From positions 345,794-409,793 of the forward strand of contig MTEI01000003.1 of assembly GCA_002083775.1 (NCBI GenBank): 64,000 bases of DNA. Reading direction: 5' to 3'. The notes below the pieces were generated by a model. It saw only the letters and a list, made by a program, of their open reading frames with translations, was not told the DNA's origin and ran no database searches. Both the position numbers and the translations under genes were made by a program. Source of the DNA: Rhodoferax ferrireducens (GTDB lineage Bacteria; Pseudomonadota; Gammaproteobacteria; Burkholderiales; Burkholderiaceae_C). Numbering within the stretch: the stretch's first letter is position 1; each line of letters opens with the position of its first letter. Below, piece by piece: positions 47,219 to 57,306 of the stretch.

Positions 47219-48232
47219 ATGAAATTGACAGATAAAATATATGTGGCTGGGCATCGCGGATTGGTTGGCTCTGCAATTGTACGCAAGCTAGAATCAGATG
47301 GTTATTTAAACATAATAAAGAGAAATCATTCTGAGTTGGATCTCACCAACTGCACTGCGACAGATACATTCTTCGAAGAGATAAAGCCTGATTATGTATT
47401 CTTGTCTGCAGCAAAAGTAGGTGGTATTGTCGCAAACAACACTTATCCCGCAGAATTTATCAGAGACAACTTGACCATTCAGACTAACGTCATCCATGCT
47501 GCTTGGCAGCATAACGTAACTCGTCTTTTGTTTCTCGGCTCCAGCTGCATTTACCCCAAGATGGCACCCCAGCCCATGAAAGAAGAATATTTGCTGACCG
47601 GCCCGCTCGAGCCCACCAACCGCCCCTATGCACTGGCCAAGATTGCCGGTGTGGAAATGTGCTGGAGCTACAACCGCCAGTATGACACCAAATATCTTGC
47701 CGCCATGCCCACCAACCTGTATGGCCCTAGTGACAACTACCACCCCGAAAACAGCCATGTGATACCGGCGCTGATCCGCAAGTTTCATGAAGCCAAGATG
47801 GCCAACGCACCCACGGTGACGGTATGGGGCAGCGGGACGCCCCGACGCGAATTCATGTACAGCGAAGACATGGCTGATGCCTGCGTGTACCTCATGAACC
47901 TGCCAGACGACAAATACTCCGCCCTACTGGGCAGTGATGAATCCAAAACTGGCAGATTTGAGCCTCCGCTGATTAACATTGGTGTTGGCATAGATGTCTC
48001 CATCAAAGAACTGGCCGAAATCATCCAATCTGTGGTGGGCTACAGCGGGCAAATCGTGTTTGATGCCAGCAAGCCGGATGGGACGCCACGGAAGTTGATG
48101 GATGTTGGCCTGCTCAGCGCATTTGGTTGGTCTGCACCAACACCGCTGCGAGATGGCCTCCGACAGTCTTACCTAGACTTTACCTCCGACTATGGGATGA
48201 CCAAACTACGGTCACATGCTCCCAATTTGTAG
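47219..48232 (+). CDS. fcl: GDP-L-fucose synthase
   Basis: 337-residue epimerase-reductase that completes GDP-L-fucose from the Gmd product. The NADP-binding [14 protein letters not shown], catalytic SSCIYPK and [19 protein letters not shown], and [32 protein letters not shown] are all present. The first 300 bases are AT-rich and the rest GC-rich, so the gene itself spans a composition break. The start at the ATG at 47219 is preceded by GGGAAAG. Confidence 0.96.
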   Translation: MKLTDKIYVAGHRGLVGSAIVRKLESDGYLNIIKRNHSELDLTNCTATDTFFEEIKPDYVFLSAAKVGGIVANNTYPAEFIRDNLTIQTNVIHAAWQHNVTRLLFLGSSCIYPKMAPQPMKEEYLLTGPLEPTNRPYALAKIAGVEMCWSYNRQYDTKYLAAMPTNLYGPSDNYHPENSHVIPALIRKFHEAKMANAPTVTVWGSGTPRREFMYSEDMADACVYLMNLPDDKYSALLGSDESKTGRFEPPLINIGVGIDVSIKELAEIIQSVVGYSGQIVFDASKPDGTPRKLMDVGLLSAFGWSAPTPLRDGLRQSYLDFTSDYGMTKLRSHAPNL

Positions 48233-48282
48233 CCGTAGGGCTTCGCACACTTTTGTCTGAAAATTAATTGGGAGTATTTTTG

Positions 48283-48960
48283 TTGTCTATAGATCAACTT
48301 TCATTTGCCCTCTTTCGACGTAGACAGATTGCGAAAGTCAATTCTGGCTTTTTTGCAAGTCCGAAATCATATGCATCTAAAGACTGCACTTTTGAAGGTT
48401 GGAACCGTCTATCTGGTAATTCACATATTACGAACTCACATCTAGGCTCGATGACATACATATCATCGGCTAGAGTAAGCAATGCAAAAATTGGCCGATT
48501 TTGTAGCATTGGGTTCGAGTCAATTGTTGGTCTCGGTACACACCCATCGTCTTACTTATCCACACATCCAGCTTTCTATTCCATGGGCAGACAAAGTGGA
48601 ATGACCTTTGTCGAAAAAAATGATTTCGCTGAATATGCAAATGTTAATATTGGCAACGATGTTTGGGTTGGCGCCCGGGCCATCCTACTAGGTGGAGTGT
48701 CAATTGGCGATGGTGCGATCGTTGCGGCAGGTGCTGTTGTCGCAGCAGACGTACCACCTTTTGCAATAGTTGGTGGAATTCCGGCTCGTATCATTCGATA
48801 TCGTTTTTCAAATGATGTAATAGCTGCCTTGCTCGAATGGCAATGGTGGGACCTTCCTGTAGAGGTTATTCGAGGTATTTCAAAGAGTTTTAATGCGAAA
48901 ACTGAGTGGACATTAAATGATATCCGCCTCATTCAACAGAAAATATCTAGCTGGCAGTAG
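48283..48960 (+). CDS. Hexapeptide-repeat acyltransferase (CatB-like)
   Basis: About 225-residue left-handed beta-helix transferase. Hexapeptide turns run through the middle (SKDCTFEGWNRLSGNSHITNSHLGSMTYISSARVSNAKIGRFCSIG, then VNIGNDVWVGARAILLGGVSIGDGAIVAAGAVVAADVPPFAIVGGIPARI). It probably acetylates a sugar hydroxyl or amine of the polysaccharide. No ATG is available; TTG at 48283 or 48280 lies after GGGAG. Confidence 0.88.
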   Translation: MSIDQLSFALFRRRQIAKVNSGFFASPKSYASKDCTFEGWNRLSGNSHITNSHLGSMTYISSARVSNAKIGRFCSIGFESIVGLGTHPSSYLSTHPAFYSMGRQSGMTFVEKNDFAEYANVNIGNDVWVGARAILLGGVSIGDGAIVAAGAVVAADVPPFAIVGGIPARIIRYRFSNDVIAALLEWQWWDLPVEVIRGISKSFNAKTEWTLNDIRLIQQKISSWQ

Positions 48961-49043
48961 ATTTTTTGATCTTCCATTTTTTAAATGATATTTTTAGATA
49001 AATTATGAGATGATGATATGTGTTTTCTATTAGAAAAATCAGG

Positions 49044-50303
49044 ATGAAGACCCTGCTGCATCATCGCGCCTCCTGGGCAGTTTATGATCAAGTGCTTGTA
49101 TCAGGAGCGAATTTTCTTTCGACACTGATAATAGCACGCATGCTGGCACCTGAAGTATTTGGTATGTTTTCTCTGGCATCGTTAGCCATATTGTTTTTGG
49201 CATCATTTCATCGCACACTTATTACTCAGCCGATGAACGCACTTGGTTCGACTGAGAGTTTCAACAAGCTTGCTTGGCGTTATGCTGGCCTCATGCGTAT
49301 GCAATTGCCGATGATCAGTATCAGCATTTTGATCCTCGCTTGCATTGGGCTTGTTTTCTTTCCGGACCTCGGTTTGATCATTGGTGCCAGTAGCTATTTG
49401 GCTGGCTTTTTTTTACAAGAAATGGTACGTCGTTACCATTACACCAAGGGCGATATACAGCGAGCTCTCATTAACGATCTGATTAGTTATGGGGGACAGA
49501 TTATTGTTTTGGCGTCACTTTACGCCACAGGTTTTGCCGATGCTGCGTTTGCTTTCATTGCTCTGGCTGTGACGTCGCTTACGGCGTTTCTTTACGGTCA
49601 ACGTGACATCAGAAATCATCAAGCGCTAATGTTAGCGCCTGTGGTTTCAGTTCCATCAGGAAATCTACTTGAAGAGCACTGGAAATTCGCCAAATGGATT
49701 GTTTTAAGTCAATTTGTATTCTGGGGTGCGACGCAAGTGTATCCATTTATTCTAGCTAACCAAAACAGCTACGCTGAAGTTGCAGACTTCAATGTTGCTA
49801 ATTCAATTCTCAACGCCCTGAATATTATTCGATTGATGCTCGGCAACTATTTGCCTGCCAGGGTTTCCGTAGTTTATGCATCCGGTGGCACGGCAGCACT
49901 GAGGCGGTTATTGCTGCGCACACTTATACTCGCTGGAGGAGTGTCACTCATCGTTATTTTAGTTTTGATGTTGAGTGCGAACTGGCTCGTAGATATTTTG
50001 TTCGCTGGGAAATACCCACTCGCGGGTCAACTTGTCGGGTGGCTCGCCTTTGCATATGTCGCATCAATCATTAGTGTTGTCACCAATGCTGGTGCCTTGC
50101 CTTTAAAAGCTACAAATTGGATATTTTATGCAAACGGTGTTGGCACTATGTTTTCACTCGGCTTTGGGCCATTTTTAGTTGCGCGGTTTGGTGTCTGGGG
50201 TGCAATCGCAGGGTTGTGTGTAGCCAGTTTCCTGCCAGCTCTAATACAGGGGGTTCACGTCTTTTACAAATGCAGACCAATCAACGACACCAAACAAAGC
50301 TGA
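49044..50303 (+). CDS. Polysaccharide flippase (Wzx-like)
   Basis: About 419-residue polytopic membrane protein of the oligosaccharide flippase/MOP superfamily with about 12 hydrophobic segments, opening with WAVYDQVLVSGANFLSTLIIARMLAPEVFGMFSLA. It is predicted to flip lipid-linked repeat units across the inner membrane for polymerisation. GTG at 49020 is an alternative start; the ATG at 49044 was preferred from the natural N-terminus. Confidence 0.88.
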   Translation: MKTLLHHRASWAVYDQVLVSGANFLSTLIIARMLAPEVFGMFSLASLAILFLASFHRTLITQPMNALGSTESFNKLAWRYAGLMRMQLPMISISILILACIGLVFFPDLGLIIGASSYLAGFFLQEMVRRYHYTKGDIQRALINDLISYGGQIIVLASLYATGFADAAFAFIALAVTSLTAFLYGQRDIRNHQALMLAPVVSVPSGNLLEEHWKFAKWIVLSQFVFWGATQVYPFILANQNSYAEVADFNVANSILNALNIIRLMLGNYLPARVSVVYASGGTAALRRLLLRTLILAGGVSLIVILVLMLSANWLVDILFAGKYPLAGQLVGWLAFAYVASIISVVTNAGALPLKATNWIFYANGVGTMFSLGFGPFLVARFGVWGAIAGLCVASFLPALIQGVHVFYKCRPINDTKQS

Positions 50304-50310
50304 TGGTTCC

Positions 50311-51177
50311 ATGTCCACGCTACCAACTATCTCAATAGTCACCTGCTCTTATCAGCAGGCAAAGTTTCTTGGCTTCACGCTGCGCTCAGTAATTGACCAG
50401 CAGTATCCAAGTCTCGAATATATTGTGGTTGACGGGTGTTCAACGGATGGCAGCGTTGCGGTTATTGAGCACTTTTCAAAGTTTTTGGCGCACCATGTTT
50501 CTGAGAGGGATAAGGGGCAATCAGAGGCGCTAAATAAGGGCCTGCGTCTAAGTAAGGGCGAGATTGTTGGTTGGCTTTGCTCTGATGATTTGCTTTTGCC
50601 GGGCAGTCTTGAGGCAGTCGCCAAGTATTTTGCAGCCAATCCGACTGTGGATGCTGTGTATGGCGACGCCATCTTGATCGATGCGACTGGAGTGGTGCAG
50701 CGTGCAAAGAGAGAAATGGGCTTTAGCCCATTTACACTTTTGTACGATCACAACTATATCCCACAGCCATCGATGTTCTGGCGCAGGCGGCTCATGCAGG
50801 ATGTTGGCTTATTGGACGAGACTTTGCATCTTTCAATGGATGCTGACTACTGGCTACGTTTCGCAAAGAATGGGCTTGTGCGGCATATGCCAGTTTTGCT
50901 GTCATGTATGCGCATGCACAAATCACAAAAGGTTTTTATTGATAGAGCAGGTGTATTTCGTGAATCTGAATCTCTCAGAGACCAGTACGCTAATGTCTCC
51001 ACATCTTCAGTATCAGGCCGGTTTCTCAGAGGATATGCACGAGTTTATCGAGTGATCCGCCGCTTTTTAGAAAGCGGCTATGACTATTCAGTACCTAAAG
51101 ATGTCCAAGTTTGGTTGCAATCGCTGCATTGCAGCGAGGGCTACATTGAGCCAAGCGACTGTGTTTCATCAAAATGA
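50311..51177 (+). CDS. Glycosyltransferase family 2
   Basis: 288-residue GT-A enzyme. ISIVTCSYQQAKFLGFTLRSVIDQQYPSLEYIVVDGCSTDGS, KGQSEALNKGLRLSKGEIVGWLCSDDLLLPGS (the SDD metal site) and the acceptor-side MDADYWLRFA are typical. It adds one sugar to the lipid-linked repeat unit on the cytosolic face. It starts seven bases after the flippase stop and overlaps the next gene in ATGA. Confidence 0.93.
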   Translation: MSTLPTISIVTCSYQQAKFLGFTLRSVIDQQYPSLEYIVVDGCSTDGSVAVIEHFSKFLAHHVSERDKGQSEALNKGLRLSKGEIVGWLCSDDLLLPGSLEAVAKYFAANPTVDAVYGDAILIDATGVVQRAKREMGFSPFTLLYDHNYIPQPSMFWRRRLMQDVGLLDETLHLSMDADYWLRFAKNGLVRHMPVLLSCMRMHKSQKVFIDRAGVFRESESLRDQYANVSTSSVSGRFLRGYARVYRVIRRFLESGYDYSVPKDVQVWLQSLHCSEGYIEPSDCVSSK

Positions 51178-52370
51178 GAGAACGCTCCATCATTCTCTTT
51201 GAACCGATTTGCAGGGGTAGTCGACTTCAAATTCTTGTAAATACTGTTTCAGCGATCCGAAAAACCTCCCAAAGACCGATAAAGATCGTCACAAGAAGCG
51301 ACTATCAAACTACCCATTTGAACGAGATATTGGGTGAAAGCCTCGGGCAACTTGAGTTCGTTGTGGCCGATACAGACCTTGAAGGCTGTTGGATCAAGAT
51401 ACTTAGCAAGAAAGAGATGCAGCTGATGCTAATCGCGCTTGAGCGGGCCGTGATTTCCTGTCAGAGTGCCGACGTTATTTTCATGGCGTTGGATGAATAT
51501 CTGAAGCCCATGTTGCCTCAGTTGTCCCGGATTCGAAGGCTTTTGCGAAATTGCCGTGTTTTTGTAATGAAGTACCGTGTGGAGTACTTGCTAGTTAACC
51601 GTCGAATGGATATTCGTGCACATTTATTAAACGCAATCACTCGCTGGACACTGTACAGACTGCGCGCCATTCTAGTGTGCTTCGATGAGCGTTTTGAGGT
51701 ATGTTCCAAAGCTAGCCTCAACGCCATCGTAGTCCCAGACCCTTGGTTTGGTGATTTTTCCGCATCCCGGCGTAATTCGGCGCGGATCAAGTATGGATAT
51801 GCAGATGATGTATTTGTTGTTTTGACGCTTGGTCGTCAAGATCGGAGGAAAGGATTTCCACTTGTTATGGAGATCTTGCCAATGTTATTGCAAGCGCAGA
51901 ATATTCAGCTTTTCGTAGTGGGGAAGATTGATCCAGAGTTTTTGGTAATGTTTGCGAAATTGAAACGGCTTTATTCCGATAGCATTCAGCATATTGAGCG
52001 CTTCGTTGACGAGGACGAGCTGCCTGATGTTTTCGCATGTGCCGACGTGTTCCTGTTGCCTTACGCGAAAGACTTCACTTCTACTAGCGGCACACTACCG
52101 CGTGCAGCGGCATCTGGTGTACCAGTGGTATCTGGTGAGCACGGACTAGTAGGGCACAGAATCACAACTTACGGGCTTGGTGATGTTTGCAACATCGCAA
52201 GTGCTGAGAACTTGTTGCACAGTGTCCTGGTTGTCAAAAGTTATACCGCTGTGAAGAAAGCGGCTGTGTCGATTGCGTTGCAGCAATTTGCTGCGTCAAC
52301 ACATATTGATGTTTTTGAAAAAGTGGTTGGCCAACTCATCGTCGAACCACAATGGGAGGTTGATCGATGA
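51174..52370 (+). CDS. Glycosyltransferase (GT-B, group 1)
   Basis: 398-residue protein. The C-terminal half has a GT4-type donor fold (VFVVLTLGRQDRRKGFPLVMEILPMLLQAQNIQLFVVGKI, then ADVFLLPYAKDFTSTSGTLPRAAASGVPVVSGEHGLVG). The N-terminal half is divergent. The acceptor and sugar are unknown. ATGA overlaps join it to the GT2 gene before it and the pyruvyl transferase after it, so the three are one translational unit. Confidence 0.87.
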   Translation: MRERSIILFEPICRGSRLQILVNTVSAIRKTSQRPIKIVTRSDYQTTHLNEILGESLGQLEFVVADTDLEGCWIKILSKKEMQLMLIALERAVISCQSADVIFMALDEYLKPMLPQLSRIRRLLRNCRVFVMKYRVEYLLVNRRMDIRAHLLNAITRWTLYRLRAILVCFDERFEVCSKASLNAIVVPDPWFGDFSASRRNSARIKYGYADDVFVVLTLGRQDRRKGFPLVMEILPMLLQAQNIQLFVVGKIDPEFLVMFAKLKRLYSDSIQHIERFVDEDELPDVFACADVFLLPYAKDFTSTSGTLPRAAASGVPVVSGEHGLVGHRITTYGLGDVCNIASAENLLHSVLVVKSYTAVKKAAVSIALQQFAASTHIDVFEKVVGQLIVEPQWEVDR

Positions 52371-53677
52371 AATTTGTAATGCTTCACGGGTATTCTGATT
52401 CAAACAAGGGCGATTTAGCTATTGTTGTTGCATCTATCCATGCCCTTAGACAACTTTATCCCCATGCAGAAATTGCGCTGCAAACGGTATTTCCGCGCGA
52501 CGACCCAGATTTTGACTTTCATCATCGATTTGTTACACAGCTAGGCATCACGGTAGAACCGATGGGTATCCCATCACCATACTCGGATGCCCAGCAGCAT
52601 AGCTTTATGCGTAATTTGTCTGCGATGTGGACTCTGGCGCGTAGTACTTTGATCCAAAAGTTGCTATTTGCCTGGCCCTCAATGCGCAAAAGCTTTCCTG
52701 GTTCGTCTAAATCCTTGGATCAGTTGCGTAGTGCCGATGTGGTGCTGCTTAAAGGCGGTCAGTACATCTACAACGATCAAGGCGGTCTGCGTGGGCTACT
52801 GTATTTATGGCGCATTTTGTACCCCATCAAAGTGGCTCGCCAACTTGGCAAGCCAGTTGTCATGTTGGGCCAGAGCGTCGGCCCTGTAATTGGTGACAGA
52901 GCCAAAGGGATGGTTAGCAAAGCGCTCGCCACTTGCCAACGACTAATGGTGCGTGAGGATCTGTCAGCCCAATTGATGGAGACCATGGGATTGAAAGAAA
53001 TCACCGTGGTCGCGCCAGATATGGCGTTTCTAACCGTGCCACGCAAGCCAACGGCAGCATCGGTTGAAATTTCGCGCCTTGTACATGGTCAGTGGCTTGG
53101 CGTGACTGTAGTGAATTGGAATTTTCCGGGCGCTGAAGACCCAAAAGCGCGGCGTGCCGCATATGAAGCAGCGTTGGCAAACGTATGTGAACGTGCCTTT
53201 CGGACTTTCGGCGTTGGCATTGCCCTCTTTCCGCAAGTGACGGTTCGGCACCACGGCGAAAGTGATATGGACATGATCAGGCGCGTCGAAGCAGTATTGC
53301 ACTTTCGGGGTGTGGATGTTTTGTCAATTGCTGATGATTTGTGGCCAGATGAGTTTAGCTTCTTGTATGGTCGGTGTCGAGTTCTGCTAGGGACACGATT
53401 GCACTCCTGCATACTGGCAGCATGCGCTGGTTGTCCAGTGATTGCGATACGTTATCAAGGCTATAAAACAGAAGGCGTGATGAAAGGACTTGGGCTAGAG
53501 CAATATGTTCACGATATCAACAACGTGAATGAGGACTTGCTGTTCGAATCGGTCAACCAGTCACTGGTTCAACGCGACTCCATTTCTGAGACTGTGTTGG
53601 CACGCGTTGCAAGTTACCGTCACGAATTAATGGCAATTACCAAAGCTGAGGTTGATCTGGCCTGCGCCAGACCCTAA
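52367..53677 (+). CDS. Polysaccharide pyruvyl transferase family protein
   Basis: 436-residue member of the WcaK/CsaB pyruvyl transferase family (MLHGYSDSNKGDLAIVVASIHALRQLYPHAEI; VVLLKGGQYIYNDQG; PVVMLGQSVGPVIG; later LLGTRLHSCILAACAGCPVIAI). It is predicted to add a pyruvate ketal from phosphoenolpyruvate to a sugar, giving the polymer negative charge. Some family members instead have colanic-acid-type glycosyltransferase roles, so the reaction is probable rather than certain. Confidence 0.9.
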   Translation: MKFVMLHGYSDSNKGDLAIVVASIHALRQLYPHAEIALQTVFPRDDPDFDFHHRFVTQLGITVEPMGIPSPYSDAQQHSFMRNLSAMWTLARSTLIQKLLFAWPSMRKSFPGSSKSLDQLRSADVVLLKGGQYIYNDQGGLRGLLYLWRILYPIKVARQLGKPVVMLGQSVGPVIGDRAKGMVSKALATCQRLMVREDLSAQLMETMGLKEITVVAPDMAFLTVPRKPTAASVEISRLVHGQWLGVTVVNWNFPGAEDPKARRAAYEAALANVCERAFRTFGVGIALFPQVTVRHHGESDMDMIRRVEAVLHFRGVDVLSIADDLWPDEFSFLYGRCRVLLGTRLHSCILAACAGCPVIAIRYQGYKTEGVMKGLGLEQYVHDINNVNEDLLFESVNQSLVQRDSISETVLARVASYRHELMAITKAEVDLACARP

Positions 53678-53703
53678 AAAATTTAAAATACGGGTCGTTT
53701 AAA

Positions 53704-54927
53704 TTGAACATTTTGCTTTCTGCTTATGGTTGCTCCCCAATTCTTGGCTCGGAGCCCGGCGTTGGCTGGCGTTGGACCAGTGAATTGGCCAAACGGTACT
53801 CTGTGACACTGCTAACGCACCCGTTCTTTCGTGAAACGATCGAGGCTGAACTTAGGAACGAGCCTCGACCGACTCTAACTGTTGTGTACTATGAACCGCG
53901 AGGGTTGGGGATCCGCCGAAAGCGAGGTTCACTAAATTCGCGTCTTTACTACATGGCTTGGCAAGTCGGTGCGATGTTGAGAGCGCGAACCCTTTGTCGC
54001 AGCGATAGTTTTAATCTTGTTCACCACATCACTTGGGGAACCTTCAGATTTCCAAGCTTTATGGGTTTTCTAGGACGCCCTTTTGTCATGGGGCCTGTTG
54101 GAGGGGGGGAGACCGCGCCATTACGCCTCATCAAGTACTTGCCTCTTAAAGAGCAAATTAAAGAAGTGTTGAGGTCTTTGTTCATTGCTACTGCGCGCAT
54201 TGATCCGCTCCTTCGACTGAGCCTAAAAAAGGCCGATATTATTTTGTGCAAGACAGATGAGACCGCGAACGCGTTGCCAGTCGTTCGTGGCCCAAAGGTG
54301 ATGGTTGCTCGCGAAATCGGCGCTCCAAAAAGCTTGCGTGTGAAAAAGAAATACGGGGAGGATGGCACCATCAGCCTCCTTTACGCGGGGCGACTAGTCG
54401 GTTGGAAAGGTGTACATCTCGCAGTTCGTGCAGTCGCCTTGGCGAACCTACGTGGCGTAGATGCAACCCTAACAATTATTGGTGACGGACCACTGCACAA
54501 GTACCTAAAAACGCTAGCACTAGATCTCAATTTAGGGGATAGGGTTACTTTCAGAGGACATTTACCTCAGAAGGATTTACTCGACTGTTACCATCAGTCT
54601 GAAGTATTTTTATTCCCGAGCATGCACGATTCTAGCGGAAACGTGGTGGTAGAGGCTTTGTCGCGCGGACTGCCCGTAATTTGCTTGGATCTCGGTGGAC
54701 CAAAGTATTTTGTTAACACTGACTGCGCTCGGGTTATTCCCTGTGTTGATGTCGATGTAGATCAGATTTGTATTTTGCTTGCCGACCGAATCGTGGAGCT
54801 GGCGAAAAATACGACTTTACGTGCCGCAATGTCGATTGCTGCTTTCGAACAAGCGGAAAGCTTGGAATGGTCTACCCAGGTATCACGGGCATATGAACTC
54901 ATTCTCTCATCTGGGATATGCAAATGA
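53704..54927 (+). CDS. Glycosyltransferase family 4
   Basis: 407-residue GT-B enzyme starting with TTG at 53704. It opens NILLSAYGCSPILGSEPGVGWRWTSELAKRY. The donor domain contains ISLLYAGRLVGWKGVHLAVRAVALA, ATLTIIGDGPLHKYL and SMHDSSGNVVVEALSRGLPVICLDLGGPKYFV with the E-x7-E glutamate. It shares its last ten bases with the following polymerase gene. Confidence 0.93.
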   Translation: MNILLSAYGCSPILGSEPGVGWRWTSELAKRYSVTLLTHPFFRETIEAELRNEPRPTLTVVYYEPRGLGIRRKRGSLNSRLYYMAWQVGAMLRARTLCRSDSFNLVHHITWGTFRFPSFMGFLGRPFVMGPVGGGETAPLRLIKYLPLKEQIKEVLRSLFIATARIDPLLRLSLKKADIILCKTDETANALPVVRGPKVMVAREIGAPKSLRVKKKYGEDGTISLLYAGRLVGWKGVHLAVRAVALANLRGVDATLTIIGDGPLHKYLKTLALDLNLGDRVTFRGHLPQKDLLDCYHQSEVFLFPSMHDSSGNVVVEALSRGLPVICLDLGGPKYFVNTDCARVIPCVDVDVDQICILLADRIVELAKNTTLRAAMSIAAFEQAESLEWSTQVSRAYELILSSGICK

Positions 54928-56204
54928 TATTGAACCAAAACACTAGAAACATAAGGCTTACCACTTCATCCAAACAGGATATGTTAGTAATGACCGACTA
55001 TTGGTTTTTATTTGGAATGTGGATTATGGTTTTTTGGGCGATTGATCCGCTCGGTTGGAAAGTTGATTTTATCCCCGTTGTTAAACAATTTCCATTTTTA
55101 GCTATTACACCAGCTTTTGTCCTTGTATTGTTAGGTAAGCAACTCTTTCCCAAAAAAAATAGTGCGACCTGGAGTTCGGGGAATAATAACATCTTGATTG
55201 TCATATTTATATTCTCTGGATTTGTTACCGCAGGTAGCGTCATCGCGCGATTTATAAATGGAATTGATAATAGTTTTCTCACAATGGGACTATATACGCT
55301 TACGGCACCTTTAACCGCTTGGTTTATTGGTAAGTCAAAAAACCCCTTGGCGCTAGTAAAAAATATAATTCGAGTTTACATATTCTGGGCGTTAGTGTCA
55401 GTAGCAATGCAGATGGCCTCTTTTGGCGAAACAGAAGTATTCCATGCTAGAGAGCATTTGGTAATTGGAATATTAATATTCTTTTATTTAATTGCAACTT
55501 CCTCATTTGCAATCGCTAGTGCTATCATCTTAATAATTTTGGCCACAATTGTTGCAGCTAAAAATTCGGCCTACCTAACAGCGATTTTTCTACTCGAGTT
55601 TATTCTAATTCACTCGGTAGTAGCGAAGAATAATATATCAAAAGACCATCTATATCGTTGGATGCAATGGGCTAAATTTCTTTCAATAAACTTGGTGGTG
55701 CTTGGCGGACTTGTTTTAATATACGTATTCAGAAGTGATAAATTACCTACCGGTAATCCTGAATATCGGATGCGTACTTATGAAATTGCGTGGCAAAAAT
55801 TCCTAAATTCACCTCTATGGGGAACTGCCTTCACGGGTGCTGCAACAGAAAAGTTTGATAAATATTCAGTTGCTGTGAGTACGCAAATTTTACCAACACA
55901 CAGCGATCCACTAGATATTTTGGCGAACGGTGGCTTAATTGGATTTTTAATATGGATATCCATATTTGTAATGCTTTTATGGAGATGGTTTGCTATACTT
56001 AAGAACCCTAAGCTTCAGAGCGATAGTTCTTTAACGCCATATTTGCACACAATGTTTTGTGTAGTTTTTACTGGAGTAATTGTATGTATGTTTAATCCAA
56101 TTCTAAATACGCCCAATCTCGCTTGGTCATTTTGGGCGTTAGTTGGAGCCTTGCTTGCAGTTCTACAGACTCAATCGCAGCCCATCTTGGCCGTGAATTC
56201 GTAG
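54918..56204 (+). CDS. O-antigen-ligase/Wzy-like polymerase
   Basis: 428-residue integral membrane protein with about 10-12 hydrophobic helices and one larger periplasmic loop (about residues 275-330: SDKLPTGNPEYRMRTYEIAWQKFLNSPLWGTAFTGAATEKF), the shape of Wzy polymerases and WaaL ligases. The PLWGTAFTG and THSDPLDILANGGLIGFLIWI blocks are typical of that superfamily. It probably joins repeat units in the periplasm. DNA is strongly AT-rich, as usual for these genes. Confidence 0.85.
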   Translation: MQMILNQNTRNIRLTTSSKQDMLVMTDYWFLFGMWIMVFWAIDPLGWKVDFIPVVKQFPFLAITPAFVLVLLGKQLFPKKNSATWSSGNNNILIVIFIFSGFVTAGSVIARFINGIDNSFLTMGLYTLTAPLTAWFIGKSKNPLALVKNIIRVYIFWALVSVAMQMASFGETEVFHAREHLVIGILIFFYLIATSSFAIASAIILIILATIVAAKNSAYLTAIFLLEFILIHSVVAKNNISKDHLYRWMQWAKFLSINLVVLGGLVLIYVFRSDKLPTGNPEYRMRTYEIAWQKFLNSPLWGTAFTGAATEKFDKYSVAVSTQILPTHSDPLDILANGGLIGFLIWISIFVMLLWRWFAILKNPKLQSDSSLTPYLHTMFCVVFTGVIVCMFNPILNTPNLAWSFWALVGALLAVLQTQSQPILAVNS

Positions 56205-56205
56205 T

Positions 56206-57306
56206 ATGGGATTTCTACGTTTTTTCTTGGCCTTTTGTGTAGTAAATGTACACGCTGGACTTTTGGGGGTAAATCTTTTCCCCTCAGACGCGGCTGTACA
56301 AGCATTTTATGTAATATCTGGTTTCTACATGGCGATGGTATTGAATGAAAAATATAATCGAGTGGGAACGACTTATTCAGATTTCATTCTTAGTAGGTTT
56401 TTTCGTATCTTTCCAGCTTATTTGCTAGTATCTTTTTTAACAATTCTCGTGGGGGTGATTGCGGTATTTTTTTTCGGCATTCAAATACCTCCATTTTCGC
56501 ATGGGAATGAATTGTTTAAGAAATTTGGCATCACTTCGCTTATTGCCTTCATTTTTCCTCAAATATTCTTAATCGGACTAGATGCAATACATTTCTTTAC
56601 TCTCGATGGATTGGGTGACTTAGTCTTCACAAAAGACTTTTCAGAGGAAAGTCCTCAGCTATGGCGTTCACTGGTGGTGCCACAAGCGTGGTCACTATCG
56701 GTCGAGCTGTATTTTTATCTTCTTGCACCATTCATCGTAAGGCGTTCGGCTAATTTTTTATTTTTCATAATTTGTATAAGTCTTTTTATTCGTTTGGTTA
56801 TCGCGATTTTTTTAGAGAGTAGATTTGATCCTTGGTCTTACCGCTTTTTTCCTTCTGAGTTAATGTTTTTTTTATGTGGCTCTTTAGCTTATCGTCTTTC
56901 AAATTTAACTGCTTCTAGAGTTGATAGCTGGAATATTGATTTTCTAAAAATTATGACTTTTTTTGTCATTTTGGTAGCAGGTTTGGTTGGTAGATATGGC
57001 CTTGGAGGCAAGATGCTTTTCTATAGTCCATTTGCCATAGGCCTACTATTTTTTGCATTACCAGCGCTTTTTTCTTTTACGAAGAATATTCGTTTTGATA
57101 GATATATTGGTGAACTATCATATCCGCTCTATATTTCCCACATGCTTGTGATATGGATTGCAGATTTAATTTTTACGGTCCGTAGTATGCATTGGCGTTT
57201 GACAGTTTTCTTCGCCTCGATTTCTCTAGCTATTTTAATATATGAGTTACTTGATCGTAAAGTAGATCTTTTGCGACACAACCTGTTTTCGAATGAGAAA
57301 TCTTAA
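56206..57306 (+). CDS. Membrane acyltransferase (acyltransferase 3 family)
   Basis: 366-residue polytopic protein with about ten hydrophobic segments. The conserved N-terminal FLRFFLAFCVVNVHAG (histidine in NVHAG), VQAFYVISGFYMAMVL and SRFFRIFPAYLLV are characteristic of acyltransferase 3 proteins that O-acetylate or otherwise acylate surface sugars. The N-terminus is short; the ATG at 56206 directly follows the polymerase stop. Very AT-rich. It overlaps the next gene by 14 bases. Confidence 0.92.
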   Translation: MGFLRFFLAFCVVNVHAGLLGVNLFPSDAAVQAFYVISGFYMAMVLNEKYNRVGTTYSDFILSRFFRIFPAYLLVSFLTILVGVIAVFFFGIQIPPFSHGNELFKKFGITSLIAFIFPQIFLIGLDAIHFFTLDGLGDLVFTKDFSEESPQLWRSLVVPQAWSLSVELYFYLLAPFIVRRSANFLFFIICISLFIRLVIAIFLESRFDPWSYRFFPSELMFFLCGSLAYRLSNLTASRVDSWNIDFLKIMTFFVILVAGLVGRYGLGGKMLFYSPFAIGLLFFALPALFSFTKNIRFDRYIGELSYPLYISHMLVIWIADLIFTVRSMHWRLTVFFASISLAILIYELLDRKVDLLRHNLFSNEKS